Below, piece after piece: positions 22,260 through 32,416 of a stretch of 64,000 nucleotides of DNA. This DNA is from Allodiplogaster sudhausi (lineage: Eukaryota; Nematoda; Chromadorea; Rhabditida; Diplogasteridae). The position numbers and the translations under genes were made by a program. Location: positions 7,630,501 to 7,694,500 of the forward strand of contig CALZFC010000009.1 of the NCBI GenBank assembly GCA_945643635.1. The letters run 5' to 3'. The notes below the pieces were generated by a model. The model worked only from the letters and a program-made list of their open reading frames with translations. It was not told where the DNA came from and ran no database searches. Position 1 is the stretch's first letter, and each line of letters starts with the position of its first letter.

Positions 22260-23499
22260 TAACTAAGTTGATCTTTTTTCTTTTTAATTATGGAACTTGG
22301 GAACTCTAAAAACCAAGGAACACTTAAAATCTTTTTTTCCCGAATTTTTGGAATTTTTTGAGGCCTTTTAGCTGTTAGAAGCTACTTTAAAGCTCTCTGG
22401 ACTTTGGGAACTATGCTCCTTTAAAGGCAAAATTTTCCTGATATTTATGGTGCTGTTGTCTAAATTTTCTAATAAGCTAAGGTTCTAAGTGCTTTACAAA
22501 GCTCTATTGCAAAGTACTCTTCTTATCATGTGTTCTAAGTGCTACTATAGAAATCTTCAAATTTTTCTGGTCATTTTGAGCAATCAACTATGTTTCTGCG
22601 ATAAAAATGAAGCAAGATACAAAGAAATTGCCTTTCCCGACACCACAACACGTTGAGCTAAGAAGGCCATCTCAGCTCGACGTCACGTCAAGCCAATAAG
22701 GCCATCTCAGCTCGACGTCACGTCAAGCCAAGAAGGCCATCTCAGCTCGGCGTCACGTCAAGCCAAGAAGGCCATCTCAACTCGACATCACGTCAAGCCA
22801 AGAAGGCCATCTCTGCTCGACGTCACGTCAAGCCAAGAAGGCCATCTCAACTCGACGTCACGTCAAGCCAAGAAGGCCATCTCAACTCGACGTCACGTCA
22901 AGCTAAGAAGGCCATCTCAGCTCGACGTCACGTCAAGCTAAGAAGGCCATTCCATGTGTTCGCAAGGAACATCAAAAAATGAGCGGCCAGGCTCACAGGC
23001 TAACCAACCGTGAGGCGGTGCCTGGAATTCGCCGATTAAACCGATTTCTCGGATGCCCATGAACCGGCGCACACTATACTTGACGGCTTTTCGACCAAAA
23101 TTTTTTTCTCAGCGGGGCCAATTTTTTTTGTTCTCAGACCTCGGATGAGGAAACTTCTTTTAAATGTCTAATCGTTCAGACTTACTTTTATACAACATTA
23201 CATAGCTAAAAAAAACCGCCTTTCTCTGTAGAAAAATGTAGGATAGAGAGAGACACAGCTTCCGAGCTCTACTTGACGGCTTTTCGACCAAAATTTTTTT
23301 CTCAGCGGGGCCAATTTTTTTTGTTCTCAGACCTCGGATGAGGAAACTTCTTTTAAATGTCTAATCGTTCAGACTTACTTTTATACAACATTACATAGCT
23401 AAAAAAACCGCCTTTCTCTGTAGAAAAATGTAGGATAGAGAGAGACACAGCTTCCGAGCTCTCTCTAAATGTTTTACGCTAAATTAAAGACTTGTGATT
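22260..23499 (+). repeat. Macro-unit 4, left part
   Basis: The unit has the standard lead, then minisatellite A (22656-22960), then a 193-bp segment duplicated in tandem (starts at 23078 and 23271, both ACTTGACGGC). It breaks off at CTTGTGATT, where the DNA transposon begins. It continues after 27896. Confidence 0.75.
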
Positions 23500-23690
23500 C
23501 ACGGAGAGTTAGCGCAGTGCAAATGCGACACTTAGAGAAAAGCTACAGTATGAAAGAATTCGTGTCATGAAACCTCAAAATTCAAAAATATGGCAGTTAT
23601 TGATTGATTGAGGAAACATCCTTGAACGGACGCCATTGTCATCCGTGATTGCTATTGTGGGCTAATTATTTGTTTGTATGCCTTATTTTT

Positions 23691-23694
23691 CAGG
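23691..23694 (+). promoter_or_regulatory. Acceptor directly before the first start codon
   Basis: TTATTTTTCAG ends at 23693, one base before ATG at 23695. No upstream coding exon is seen in the 194 bp back to the element end. This arrangement is typical of nematode spliced-leader trans-splicing. Confidence 0.5.
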
Positions 23695-24508
23695 ATGAAC
23701 TCGTTCGCATCAGCGCTCGCACGGATGATGCAAGAGCCACACCCAATGCTGTCTCCTCCGCTCCAGCCGCAGCTTCCACCGAACATCTTCGTGTACCACG
23801 CTGGTGGTGGCAGCGACGGCAACAACAGCAACGGAGGCGGTGGCAGCAGCAGCAGCAACTCTGGTGGCGGCGGTGGCAGCAGCAACTCTCTCGGCGGCGG
23901 CGGCAGCAGCATCAACTCTCTCGGCGGCGGCGGCAACAAGCAGGAACAGCCCAGCAACCGCCGCTTCAACAACAACAACAACAATAACAATGACAACAAG
24001 AGGTTTGAAATATATTTTATCGTTATTTCTTTTAAAAAAAAGTCATTTAATCATAGGAATCTTTTTTTGTTGTTGTTTCAGAGCGGCAGCCAAGCGTGTG
24101 GGCGAGAACGCTTGGCGCGAGAAAGAAGCTGCCAAGCGGGCCAGGAAGGAGCGCGACAGGCTGGCGGTCGAGGCGGATAAGGTTTTTACATAAAATTCCT
24201 TTGAGATAGTTTTACACAGAACAACCTTCTTGCAGCTCCAGTTGTACGTGAGAAGGAAGAAAGATGAAAAGGAATCACTGAGAAAGGATCTGGACGGTCT
24301 GAGAGATGAAGTGGAGAAGATGAAGAAGTTAAAGGAAAAGATGGAAAAGGAGTTGGAGAAGCTCAAAAAGGGCAAGGAGGCGATGCAGACTGGGAAAGAG
24401 ATGTTGGACTTGGTCGTGCTGACTCTGGAGGAGCGAGCGAAGGAGTTGAAGAAGGCCATTGGAGAGGAAGAGAAGGAGAAAGAGAAGGAGAACCAAACCC
24501 AGCACTGA
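23695..24508 (+). CDS. bZIP-like coiled-coil protein of the DNA transposon
   Basis: Exons 23695-24002, 24082-24181 and 24236-24508 join in frame (acceptors TTGTTTCAG and CTTGCAG) to about 226 residues. The N-terminus has a Pro-rich patch, then Gly/Ser/Asn low complexity. Exon 2 encodes a basic segment with EKEAAKRARKERDR, which resembles the PAR/CES-2 bZIP signature NNEAAKRSR. The invariant Asn is replaced by Glu and Ser by Ala. Exon 3 encodes a Lys/Glu-rich coiled coil with heptad Leu/Met (ESL, DGL, EKM, EKM, EKL). Zipper phasing to the basic region is imperfect, so true bZIP folding is uncertain. The gene ends 166 bp before the next start with no AATAAA between. It may act as an accessory DNA-binding or transposase partner; this is inference. 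Confidence 0.65.
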
Positions 24509-24649
24509 TTTTTTTAAATTATTTGTTCGTTCGCGTCCTCCCCGCCCGCTTTGTTGTTGTTGTCCGCGTGTCGCTCCCGCCTCGTCGTGATGCATCCGCG
24601 ATTGTTAATTTTTTTTAGTTAAAATGCATAAATTAATGCTTTTCTACTT

Positions 24650-24652
24650 CAG
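24650..24652 (+). promoter_or_regulatory. Acceptor upstream of the transposase start
   Basis: TTTCTACTTCAG ends at 24652, 22 bases before ATG at 24675. With no poly(A) signal after the first gene, the pair could be one transcript resolved by trans-splicing, as in nematode operons. Confidence 0.45.
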
Positions 24653-24674
24653 ATTCTTTTCTCAACCGGGTAAG

Positions 24675-27323
24675 ATGGAAGGACATGAGAGTGGGGAACA
24701 TGCGGGTGCACCCCCACCCCTTTCACAGAATGTTTCTGCTTCCCCTTCGGTCCATGTCCCTGTTCGTGCTTCCCCTTCTGGCCATGTCCCTGTTCCTGCT
24801 TCTCCTTCTGTGCATGTTCCTTCTTTTGCATCTCCGTCTGTCCGTATGCATGCCCCTGATTATGCATCATCTTCTGTCTCTGCATCCGCTTCCACTCCCA
24901 CTGCACGGGGAATGCGTGTTCATTCGAGTAGTGCCGGCACAACGCCGAGTCGAAGGCAAGCTCGAACGGAGCGAGAGAGGATTCTGGATGCTCGCGAGAG
25001 CCAGCTACTGAAGCGACAGCGCGACCTGGACGCGCGAGAGAACCGCATTGCCATGCGAGAGCTGAAGGTGCAAGAACAGCTGAACAAAGAAGACAAACAT
25101 GTCGCAGCCAAGGGCTGCCAGACAGAAAAGCATGTAGCTGTTAAGGGTTGTCAGACCACAGTAACCCGCTCCGTCGAGAAGGGTTGCCAGACTACGGTAA
25201 CCTGCTCCGTCGAGAAGTGCACGCAGACTCAGCTGGGTGAGCGGAAGAAGAATCAGAAGAATCAGTTCTCTGGGCGGAAGAAGCAGCCCTTCTCTTCAGC
25301 CAGCACATCCATCCGTCGGCGACGCCTGCAAAAACTTTCACACATCTTGAAAGAGTTGACAGCAGAAGAATCTGAAGAACAGATGCACAAGAGCGTGGCT
25401 GCCATATTGAGTGACTATGTTCATGCCAAACGTGTTTCTATCGATTGTACTCGAAAACTGACACCGGAAGAAGACGCAAAGCTTGTCATAGACTGTGGAA
25501 TAACGATGAGGGCAAGAGAAAGAATGAAGAGCAGACTGATAAGAAAGAAGCTTGACTTTTTCGCACCAACCCATCAAGTACGCAAGAAAATGACCGAGAT
25601 AGCGTCCCACAATGAGTACACTTTCAAGTCCGTTAAGCATGGAAACAAGGAAGTTGCTGTCATGCAAATGAAAAACATCGCTGCAAGCTTGCAGCAACAT
25701 GCGCAGTACCTCTACGACCACGGAAAACTAAATTTAGGCGGGAAATTCAAAGGGAAGCTTCGAGTAACCGTAATCTCCGACAAAGGCGGAGAATGGACCA
25801 AGACTGCCCTCCTCATCGGCAACACGCCCAATGCTAACAGCGTGAAGAATCTTCTCATCGTTTCCCTCTTTGACGCGGACGACACGAATGAGAACTACAG
25901 GGTTCTAACATCTGAATCCATTGATCAAGTGAATTCGCTCTCGAAGATCTCTCTCACAACAGACGAAGGAAAACTGATTGAAGTTCCGATTGTCTTGTTC
26001 GTCTCCGGTGATTTGAAGTTCCAAGCTGAGAGCCTAGGACATCAGGGCTCATCTGCAACCTGCAACTGCTTGAAATGTCTAAGGGTGAGAGGAGCAGTCT
26101 TTGGAAGGAAGGAAGAGGAATTTGAACAACGCACTTTTCGTTCTTATAAGCGCCACGAGCAAGAAAAAACATTCAGCGTTAACAAGCCCATGCTCTGGAA
26201 GGTCCCCCCTAAACGCTATATTCCCCCCTCCCTGCACATCTTCATGGGAATCGCGAAGAAGCTGTTCATTGACAAGCTAAAAGAACTAGCATTACAGCTT
26301 GATAACCCCAACACTCAGATGGCAAGCAAGGAGAAGAAGAAGTTGGCCAAGGCCTTGGAAAAGGACATCAGAGAACTGACAGCGAGCGTAGAAGACTCAG
26401 AGGCCCAAATTAGAAACACGGCTATTGTGCTCAAGTGTTTGGATGCAGCAGAAGGGCGTAACATCATTCCCAGTCAGGGCACACGCAAGCAGTGCACAGC
26501 CATGAACTGCCTTCTGAGACAGAAAGAAGCTGAAAAGCTGCAAGAGGAGTACAGAAGCAGCGCAGAGTGCAATATATGCGAGCGGATGGTACATTTCTGT
26601 TGTGAGGGACTCTTGTCACCACCAGACATGTACGGCAAAGAAGGAATAACATGTCGGCAGTGCATGGGGAATGGCTCATTCTCACAACTGAAAGCAGATA
26701 TGGAATCCATGCACTCGCACGCTGCATCAGAGAATGCTCAACAGAAGTCTACCATGAATGAAGCTAAGAAGAAGCTAGCTGAACTGAGACAAAACGTCAC
26801 ATACGATGGCCAGCATTTTCAAGATCTAGAACGGCGGTTCAGAGAAGCTGGTGCAGACCTACAAGCGTTCTATCAAGATCTCACGGGCAACCACATCATG
26901 AAATGCCTGAGAAAAAGAGTTCCCGAAAAGCTGTGGGCTGGTTTCCAACAGAATGCAGATGTGTCAACCAGAATTGAAGCGATGAAGCTGCTAGGAATAA
27001 TTGCCAAATACGCCCAAGCCCAAGATTTTTCCAACAAGCAGCTGGTTCAATTGCAGTTTATCCTCAACCGGTTTGAAGAGCTGTGCTCTAAGCTTGAAAA
27101 CGGAACTCTATCCAGAACACCGAAGTTTCACATGCTTCTCCAGCATGTCGTGCCATTTATGGCTCGCTACGGCAGCTGGGGTGACATGAGTGAGCAAGGA
27201 ATAGAATCGCTGCACGCAGCCTTTAACAAGATACAGCGTCAATACTCATGCATACGGAACAAGGAGAATCAGTTGAGGGCAATACTCAAGCATTTCAGCG
27301 TGCAAGCCAAGACTCTCTACTAA
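24675..27323 (+). CDS. Putative DDE-type transposase, about 882 aa
   Basis: This is a single open exon. Residues 1-85 are Ser/Pro-rich with VHVP repeats. Residues 98-140 form an Arg-rich coiled coil (LDARESQLLKRQRDLDAREN). At 145-185 four short KGCQT-type repeats occur. The core has VTVISDKGGEW (Asp about 369), VLFVSGDLKFQ (Asp about 446) followed by CNCLKC, PPSLHIF (His about 521) and GIESLHAAFNK (Glu about 844). This is the order expected of RNase H-fold transposases with a large insertion between the second Asp and the Glu. The insertion carries a half-PHD-like zinc site (CNICERMVHFCC...CRQC). I recognise the C-terminal pattern (HMLLQHVVPF, EQGIESLH) as that of an uncharacterised transposon-linked family. 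The start is chosen at the ATG after the TTCAG acceptor. AATAAA follows at 27412. Confidence 0.7.
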   Translation: MEGHESGEHAGAPPPLSQNVSASPSVHVPVRASPSGHVPVPASPSVHVPSFASPSVRMHAPDYASSSVSASASTPTARGMRVHSSSAGTTPSRRQARTERERILDARESQLLKRQRDLDARENRIAMRELKVQEQLNKEDKHVAAKGCQTEKHVAVKGCQTTVTRSVEKGCQTTVTCSVEKCTQTQLGERKKNQKNQFSGRKKQPFSSASTSIRRRRLQKLSHILKELTAEESEEQMHKSVAAILSDYVHAKRVSIDCTRKLTPEEDAKLVIDCGITMRARERMKSRLIRKKLDFFAPTHQVRKKMTEIASHNEYTFKSVKHGNKEVAVMQMKNIAASLQQHAQYLYDHGKLNLGGKFKGKLRVTVISDKGGEWTKTALLIGNTPNANSVKNLLIVSLFDADDTNENYRVLTSESIDQVNSLSKISLTTDEGKLIEVPIVLFVSGDLKFQAESLGHQGSSATCNCLKCLRVRGAVFGRKEEEFEQRTFRSYKRHEQEKTFSVNKPMLWKVPPKRYIPPSLHIFMGIAKKLFIDKLKELALQLDNPNTQMASKEKKKLAKALEKDIRELTASVEDSEAQIRNTAIVLKCLDAAEGRNIIPSQGTRKQCTAMNCLLRQKEAEKLQEEYRSSAECNICERMVHFCCEGLLSPPDMYGKEGITCRQCMGNGSFSQLKADMESMHSHAASENAQQKSTMNEAKKKLAELRQNVTYDGQHFQDLERRFREAGADLQAFYQDLTGNHIMKCLRKRVPEKLWAGFQQNADVSTRIEAMKLLGIIAKYAQAQDFSNKQLVQLQFILNRFEELCSKLENGTLSRTPKFHMLLQHVVPFMARYGSWGDMSEQGIESLHAAFNKIQRQYSCIRNKENQLRAILKHFSVQAKTLY

Positions 27324-27411
27324 ACATCACTAGAGCAGCAACCTAAACCCCAGAACCCAACGGCCCTCTTTAGGGCCATAATCAGTTCAAAAGTATAAAA
27401 GTTAACATATA

Positions 27412-27417
27412 AATAAA
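27412..27417 (+). terminator. Poly(A) signal of the transposase gene
   Basis: AATAAA lies 89 bp after the stop. It is preceded by a short hairpin, GGCCCTCTTTAGGGCC (27362-27377). Confidence 0.55.
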
Positions 27418-27896
27418 AAATTCTGTGAACCTCTATTTTATCACTTGTTCCTCGAGTTGACGACTCCTTCACTGCCGGGACAGAAGCGGAAGGAAGCAGG
27501 TGGTGATGCTATAAGTATACCACAAGCCAACAGCACACATGATTTAAAAAAAAACAGGTAAGAAAATTACGCATCTAATCTGGCCCGAAGAGCGAGTCGA
27601 CACGCCCCGCAGCCGGTCGAAATGCGAGTAGACTCGATGCCAGCACGCGGATCAGCCAGCAGCAACTATAATCACACTTTTATTTCAAATTAAAATAAGC
27701 TTTTCATTGATAACGAATAATCAAGAGAAAGAAAAAGGTTATCAGATGCGTTAGACATGGCGTCCCTTAATTTAGTGTCACAGTATACGTATTAGTGTTA
27801 CCCTCTCTTCAATTCATGGAATGTCGAAGGAAGCGGCACTGACCGCACATAGCAGTACACTAAAATGTTCTCTAAGTGTCGGCTTGACGCGCCGTG

Positions 27897-28465
27897 GATT
27901 ACATATGGCTGGCTCAACTGCACACAAAGATTAGAAGAGAATATCAGCTCGGAGTGATAGTTTTAATATGCTTCCTTTATTTCAGATTGCTCTAAATGAG
28001 CCTGGCCGCAAAAACTGCAGTTCCAAACGGTCGCAAGGAACCGCAGAACCTGCAGTTCCAAGCGTTCGCAAGGAACCGCAAAAGCTGCAGTTCCAAGCGT
28101 TCGCAAGAAACCGCCAAAGCAGCGGTTCCATGCGTTCGCAAGTAACGGCAAAAAATGAGCGGCCAGGCCCACAGGCGAACCAACCGTGTGGCGGTGCCTT
28201 GATTTCGCCCATTAAACCGATTTCTGGGGGTGTGCGAGGGGGTGTATCGAGCCGCGCATGCGAGATTCCGAGACAGCCGAACCGGACGTCTTTCTTTTTC
28301 TATAGCCAAGCCGATGGTAAAGTTGTTTCGTCTGTTTTGCTTGTGTACGCGAGAGAGCTGTACTATCTCGATCTACCATTGTCGTTAGACAACTTGACTA
28401 CGGGGGGGAACTAGGTAACTAAGTTGACTTATTTGACTAAGTTGACATGCGTAACTAATTGTAAG
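27897..28465 (+). repeat. Macro-unit 4, right part
   Basis: The satellite resumes at GATTACATATGGCTGG. Minisatellite B follows at about 28010-28150, with two variants mixed. It then jumps at GATTTCTGGGGGTGTGCGAGG into the module known from 8608-8830, ending GGGGGAACTAGGTAACTAAGTTGAC. Confidence 0.7.
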
Positions 28466-28470
28466 TTAAA

Positions 28471-28550
28471 CTATCGTGCCTTCGGCACGCTACGGGCCTT
28501 CGGCCCGGTCAATGACAACCGGGGCTATCGCCCCGGTGGTCATTTCCCGA
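28471..28550 (+). repeat. Triple-hairpin cluster, copy at 28.5 kb
   Basis: Three adjacent hairpins are seen: CGTGCCTTCGGCACG; CGGGCCTTCGGCCCG; and a long one with ATGAC...CCGGGGCTATCGCCCCGG...GTCAT. The loops are stable TTCG and TAT types. Related copies lie at 49943, 51297 and 52655 with paired substitutions in the stems. Confidence 0.75.
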
Positions 28551-29364
28551 TTTAAGAAGTAATAGGAAGGGTTGTAACTCTAGCAATGTGAATAAAGTTT
28601 GTTCTGTCTCTTCATGTTCACTATTTGCGTTCCTTTAATAAAGATTTGCCAAGACCACAAACTCGTTCTTAAGACAAGTTTATCTTGACAGCCTTTCAAG
28701 GAATAAAACTCGACGACAATTCAGTCAATAAATCAGTGGAGAAAACCCCATAAACCGGAGGCCACGTTAAAGACAAGAGAATTCAAGTGTGAGGAGGGAA
28801 GAGAGTGAAGAGAGATAGAGAAAGAGAAGGGGAAAGAGACGGAGGCATGGGACGCATATTATAAGGTACGGCATTAAAATGACGGAATCGTAATTCAATG
28901 CATTAATACACATCACTCATTCAGCATCCATCCGGCCACAACAGTAACGGTGGACAATAACATATCTTCAAATAATAACAAGTTGATTAAAGTAAATGAG
29001 TAAAAGTAAAATCCTCGCTGTCGAGGAGCCGCCCTCGGCGGGGAGAAAATAAGCAATGAATCAGGAGGGGTGAGAGGGAGAGATGAGAAAGAAAGAGAAG
29101 TGGCATATAACATGTCTAATATTTCGGGAGAGAGAACTGGGAAAAACAATATAACTACGGCAGTTCGCTTGGTCAATTATCATTCATTGGTCCACGAATG
29201 AACAATAATGGTTACATAAAAGAAGAGAGAAGAAACCGAAGCTGGGCAAAAGAGATTAACAAGATCTATGGAAATTAAAAAGACAAGATATTAAAAAAAC
29301 AACGGTAGATCTCATTTCTTAAGAAAAAATAGAAAATAAACCGCAAAGTGAGAAACAAAAAAAA
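28551..29364. other. Noncoding stretch downstream of the minus-strand gene
   Basis: The stretch is AT-rich and holds GA-rich runs (28795-28850, 29065-29100). No supported gene is seen. It probably includes the 3' UTR of the gene that ends at 29365. Confidence 0.4.
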
Positions 29365-30222
29365 TTAGCCAAAGCAGATGTAGATGGCGTTTCCATCGGT
29401 TGGAGTGTAGTCCGTCTTTCCCATTTCTTGCGCCAAGTGCATTCCATTGCAGTCCGTAGCGCGGTAGAAGCCTGATGGAGAGGAGTCGAACGGAGTCTTG
29501 AAGTATGGCTTTCCGAAGAGCTTGCGGCAGAGGATTGGAAGTTGTGCGTGGGGCACGATGTTCTCCAGCTGTGTCATGTTCTTAAAAAATTATTATTAAC
29601 TGGTAGTAATTATGTAAAGCAAAATGTATATATGCATGTACTGTAAGAAACATATTTTTTTTAAAGTTTTAGAGTGGAAACGTACCATGCGTGGAGCTCT
29701 CACAACGCTTGAGAGATGCTCGTTGTCGAGTGAGAGTTGCTCGTTTTCGAGTGATAAACGTTTCGTTTGACCCTTCCAGCTATTGATTTGCTGTAATATA
29801 TTTAATTAGTCTGTATTTTGTTCTAATTTCTCTTCTCAGATGATCTTAGATATAATCAAATTTTTAAGTTTCTGCTTTAACTTAAACAGTAATGTCATGT
29901 CTTTTTCTTATGTTAAATTTTTTTTTATTAAAAGAACATACCTTTCGAAGTGCCACCTGACGACAATCCTCCTGCGATATAAAAAGAATGTCAAATTAAT
30001 TATCACGAATTATTAATCGTAACTTTAAAGAAAAAAAATCGTAAACTCTTTCTATGCATATGAATAATTTTGTACCACTTGTTTCTCTGCTTCCAATCTC
30101 TTCACTTGACGATCGTATTCCTTGAGTCGACGTTCGTAGTATTCGACCCCCCTCTCTCCGTTCTCCTCCTCCAACTGTTTTCCACTGACTTCAGGATCCT
30201 GCGACCATAGACATCAGAAATT

Positions 30223-30253
<31 letters not shown>

Positions 30254-30775
30254 GAAGTGAGATAGATAAATCAATATTGGGAGAAAAGAAGATAAGACAA
30301 GAATAGACGGAAAAAAGAACCTCAGCCTCCTTCGCTTCTCCATAAATGCTATTATATTTGACCACAGAAGAAATGAAACGCCAGGCTGACCTGACTATCC
30401 TTCTGCTCATTACTCTCCGCTGCTGGCTGCTTAGACTTTCCTGGTACATCGACTTCACCGGGCCTTCCGTACTCCTGCGAACATAAACATCAGAAATTGA
30501 GAGAGAGAGAGAAAGAGAGAGAGAGAGGAAGTGAGATAGATAAATCAATATTGGGAGAAAAGAAGATAAGACAAGAATAGACGGAAAAAAGAACCTCAGC
30601 CTCCTTCGCTTCTCCATAAATGTTATTATATTTGACCACAGAAGAAATGAAACGCCAGGCTGACCTGACTATCCTTCTGCTCATTACTCTCTGCTGCTGG
30701 CTGCTTAGACTTTCCTGGTACATTCACTTCACCGGGCCTTCCGTACTCCTGCGAACATAAACATCAGAAATTAAA

Positions 30776-30820
<45 letters not shown>

Positions 30821-32416
30821 CGGTGAGATAGATGCAAATTAAGTTCCTAATCATATTACTCATATTTACCCAGTAATTCAAAACAATGGTCAGTAAGAAC
30901 TCATGTTTACCACTTCCTAGATTGACTTCGCAGGAACGTCAGAGACGAAATCAACATTTCAATAAATAAATTGGCAACCGACTATGAGTTAGAAAGATAA
31001 ATCAATATTGGGAGAAAAGAAGATAAGATAAGAAGAGGCGGAGAAAAGAACCTCGTCCTGCTTCGACTCTCCTTCGTTCACCTACCTTCCATCTTCGTTC
31101 TCCTCCCTTCCATCTTCGTTCTCCTCCCTTCCATCTTCGTTCTCCTCCCTTCCATCTTCGTTCTCCTCCCTTCCATCTTCGTTCTCCTCCCTTTCATCTT
31201 CGTTCTCCTCCCTTCCATCTTCATTCTCCTCCCTTCCATCTTCGTTCTCCTCCCTTCCATCTTCGTTCTCCTCCCTTCCATCTTCGTTCTCCTCCCTTCC
31301 ATCTTCGTTCTCCTCCCTTCCATCTTCGTTCTCCTCCCTTTCATCTTCGTTCTCCTCCCTTCCATCTTCATTCTCCTCCCTTCCATCTTCGTTCTCCTCC
31401 CTTCCATCTTCATTCTCCTGGTCGGTCAGTTCCATATCCTGCAACCATAAATATCAGAAATTAAGAGAGAGAGAGAGAGAGACAGAGAGAGAGACAGAGA
31501 CAGAGAGAGAGAGAGAAAAGAGATCAGACAAGAAGAGACGGGGAAAAGAACCTCGTTTTCATTCGCCTCAGCGTCCTTCTCTTCTTCATTCGTCTCGCCC
31601 GTCACATCTCCGCTGACTTCAGGATCCTGCGACCATAAACATCAGAAATTGAGAGGGAGAGAGAAAAAGAGAGAGAGAGAGAGAGAGAGGAAATGAGATG
31701 GAGAAATCAATATTGGGAGAAAAGAAGATAAGACAAGAAGAGACGGGGAAAAGAACCTCGTGTTGTTTATGGTCGCAGGATCTCGAACACATCTCCGCTG
31801 TGTTCGAGATCCTGCGACCATAAACATCAAAAATTAAGAGAGATAGAGAAAGTGAGATATATAAATCAATATTGAGATAAAGAAGATAAGGAAAGAAGAG
31901 ATAGAGAAACGAACCCTTTCCCCTTGCTCCATTCCATCTCTCTGTCGTTCATCGTGCTCGTCACGATTGAGAGCGAGGATTGCGGCTTTCGCTGACTCGC
32001 ATCCCATCCCGGAGCCATCGATCCGTACTTTGTGGGGCAAGTCCTCGTTTCCAAGAGTTGGTCTACAATTGATATATCTCACGTGTCTTTTCAAACATGA
32101 AATGTTTAACTAACCCGGTCTACGACGCGGGAGATGGATGTTGACCATGTGGTCGCTCTGAAGACGTCCGATGTGTCTCCGAATGAGACCCAGATGATCT
32201 GCGGAGACCTCGAGCACATCTTTGTCCTGTGAATGCAAAACAACATCTAGTTTATATTCTTAATGTGTAGTCACCAGAAACATTTCGAAATAAAAAAATA
32301 GATATTGAATTATTCACATTTTCGTTGGAGAGCTTGGAGCGTTTCTTGCCGGGAGGATTCTGGCGACTGTTGTCCTCTTCGTCGTACACTGAAAGCGCCG
32401 CGAGTGCGTCCGACAT
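29365..32416 (-). CDS. Spliced hypothetical gene with coiled coil and duplicated exons
   Basis: The start is ATG at 32416, with exon 32318-32416 encoding MSDALAALSVYDEEDNSR. Then come 32115-32226, about 31913-32063, a series of small duplicated exons (30.3-31.9 kb), and 30076-30198, 29942-29971 (30 nt), 29686-29790 and 29365-29580. The last four are phase-0 exons that join cleanly into a coiled coil (RRLKEYDRQVKRLEAEKQ, then RLSLENEQLSLDNEHL). A globular C-terminus follows with LCRKLFGKPYFKTPF and GFYRATDCNGMHLA. One exon encodes about 16 ENEDGRE repeats (31084-31438). Exon choice and phase between 30.3 and 32.1 kb are ambiguous. The family is not recognised. The C-terminus has short resemblances (GSKLFKN, KLFGKPYFK) to the neighbouring gene at 32.7 kb, so the two may be distant paralogues. 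Confidence 0.55.
30200..30870 (-). repeat. 274-bp tandem intron-exon duplication
   Basis: The exon starting CAG|GAGTACGGAAGGCCCGG occurs with acceptors at 30475 and 30749, 274 bp apart. The following intron is nearly identical in both, including GTTCTTTTTTCCGTC, CCCAATATTGATTTATC, a CT run and TTTCTGATGTTTATGTTCGCAG. Shorter versions of the same intron recur near 31.02, 31.44-31.55, 31.63-31.76 and 31.82-31.91 kb. Confidence 0.75.
31084..31438 (-). repeat. 21-bp coding minisatellite (ENEDGRE repeat)
   Basis: About 16 copies of a 21-bp unit (GGAAGGGAGGAGAACGAAGAT on the minus strand) lie within one exon. The acceptor is TATGGTTGCAG before GATATGGAACTG. The donor AAG|GTAGGT precedes an in-frame stop that would otherwise end the repeat frame. 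The product is strongly acidic. Confidence 0.75.

Larger units (their letters stand above)
23500..27896 (+). mobile_element. 4.4-kb DNA transposon, CAC...GTG ends, GATT target duplication
   Basis: Sister satellite copies read ACTTGTGATTACATATGG without interruption (11181, 17411, 21034). Here GATT (23496-23499) is followed by CACGGAGAGTTAGCGC, and 4.4 kb later ...GCGCCGTG is followed by GATT (27897-27900) and ACATATGG. The right end read inversely starts CACGGCGCGTCAAGC. It shares CACGG and a 14-bp block CGACACTTAGAGAA with the left end, offset by about 11 bp. Terminal CAC and a 4-bp duplication are known for the Chapaev branch of the CMC group; assignment to it is inference. The element holds two genes on the + strand. 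Confidence 0.85.

Noticed and set aside
24043..24595. Minus frames opposite the bZIP-like gene
   Set aside because: They are mirror frames of Lys/Glu-rich coding sequence. The + strand has matching splice sites and phase.
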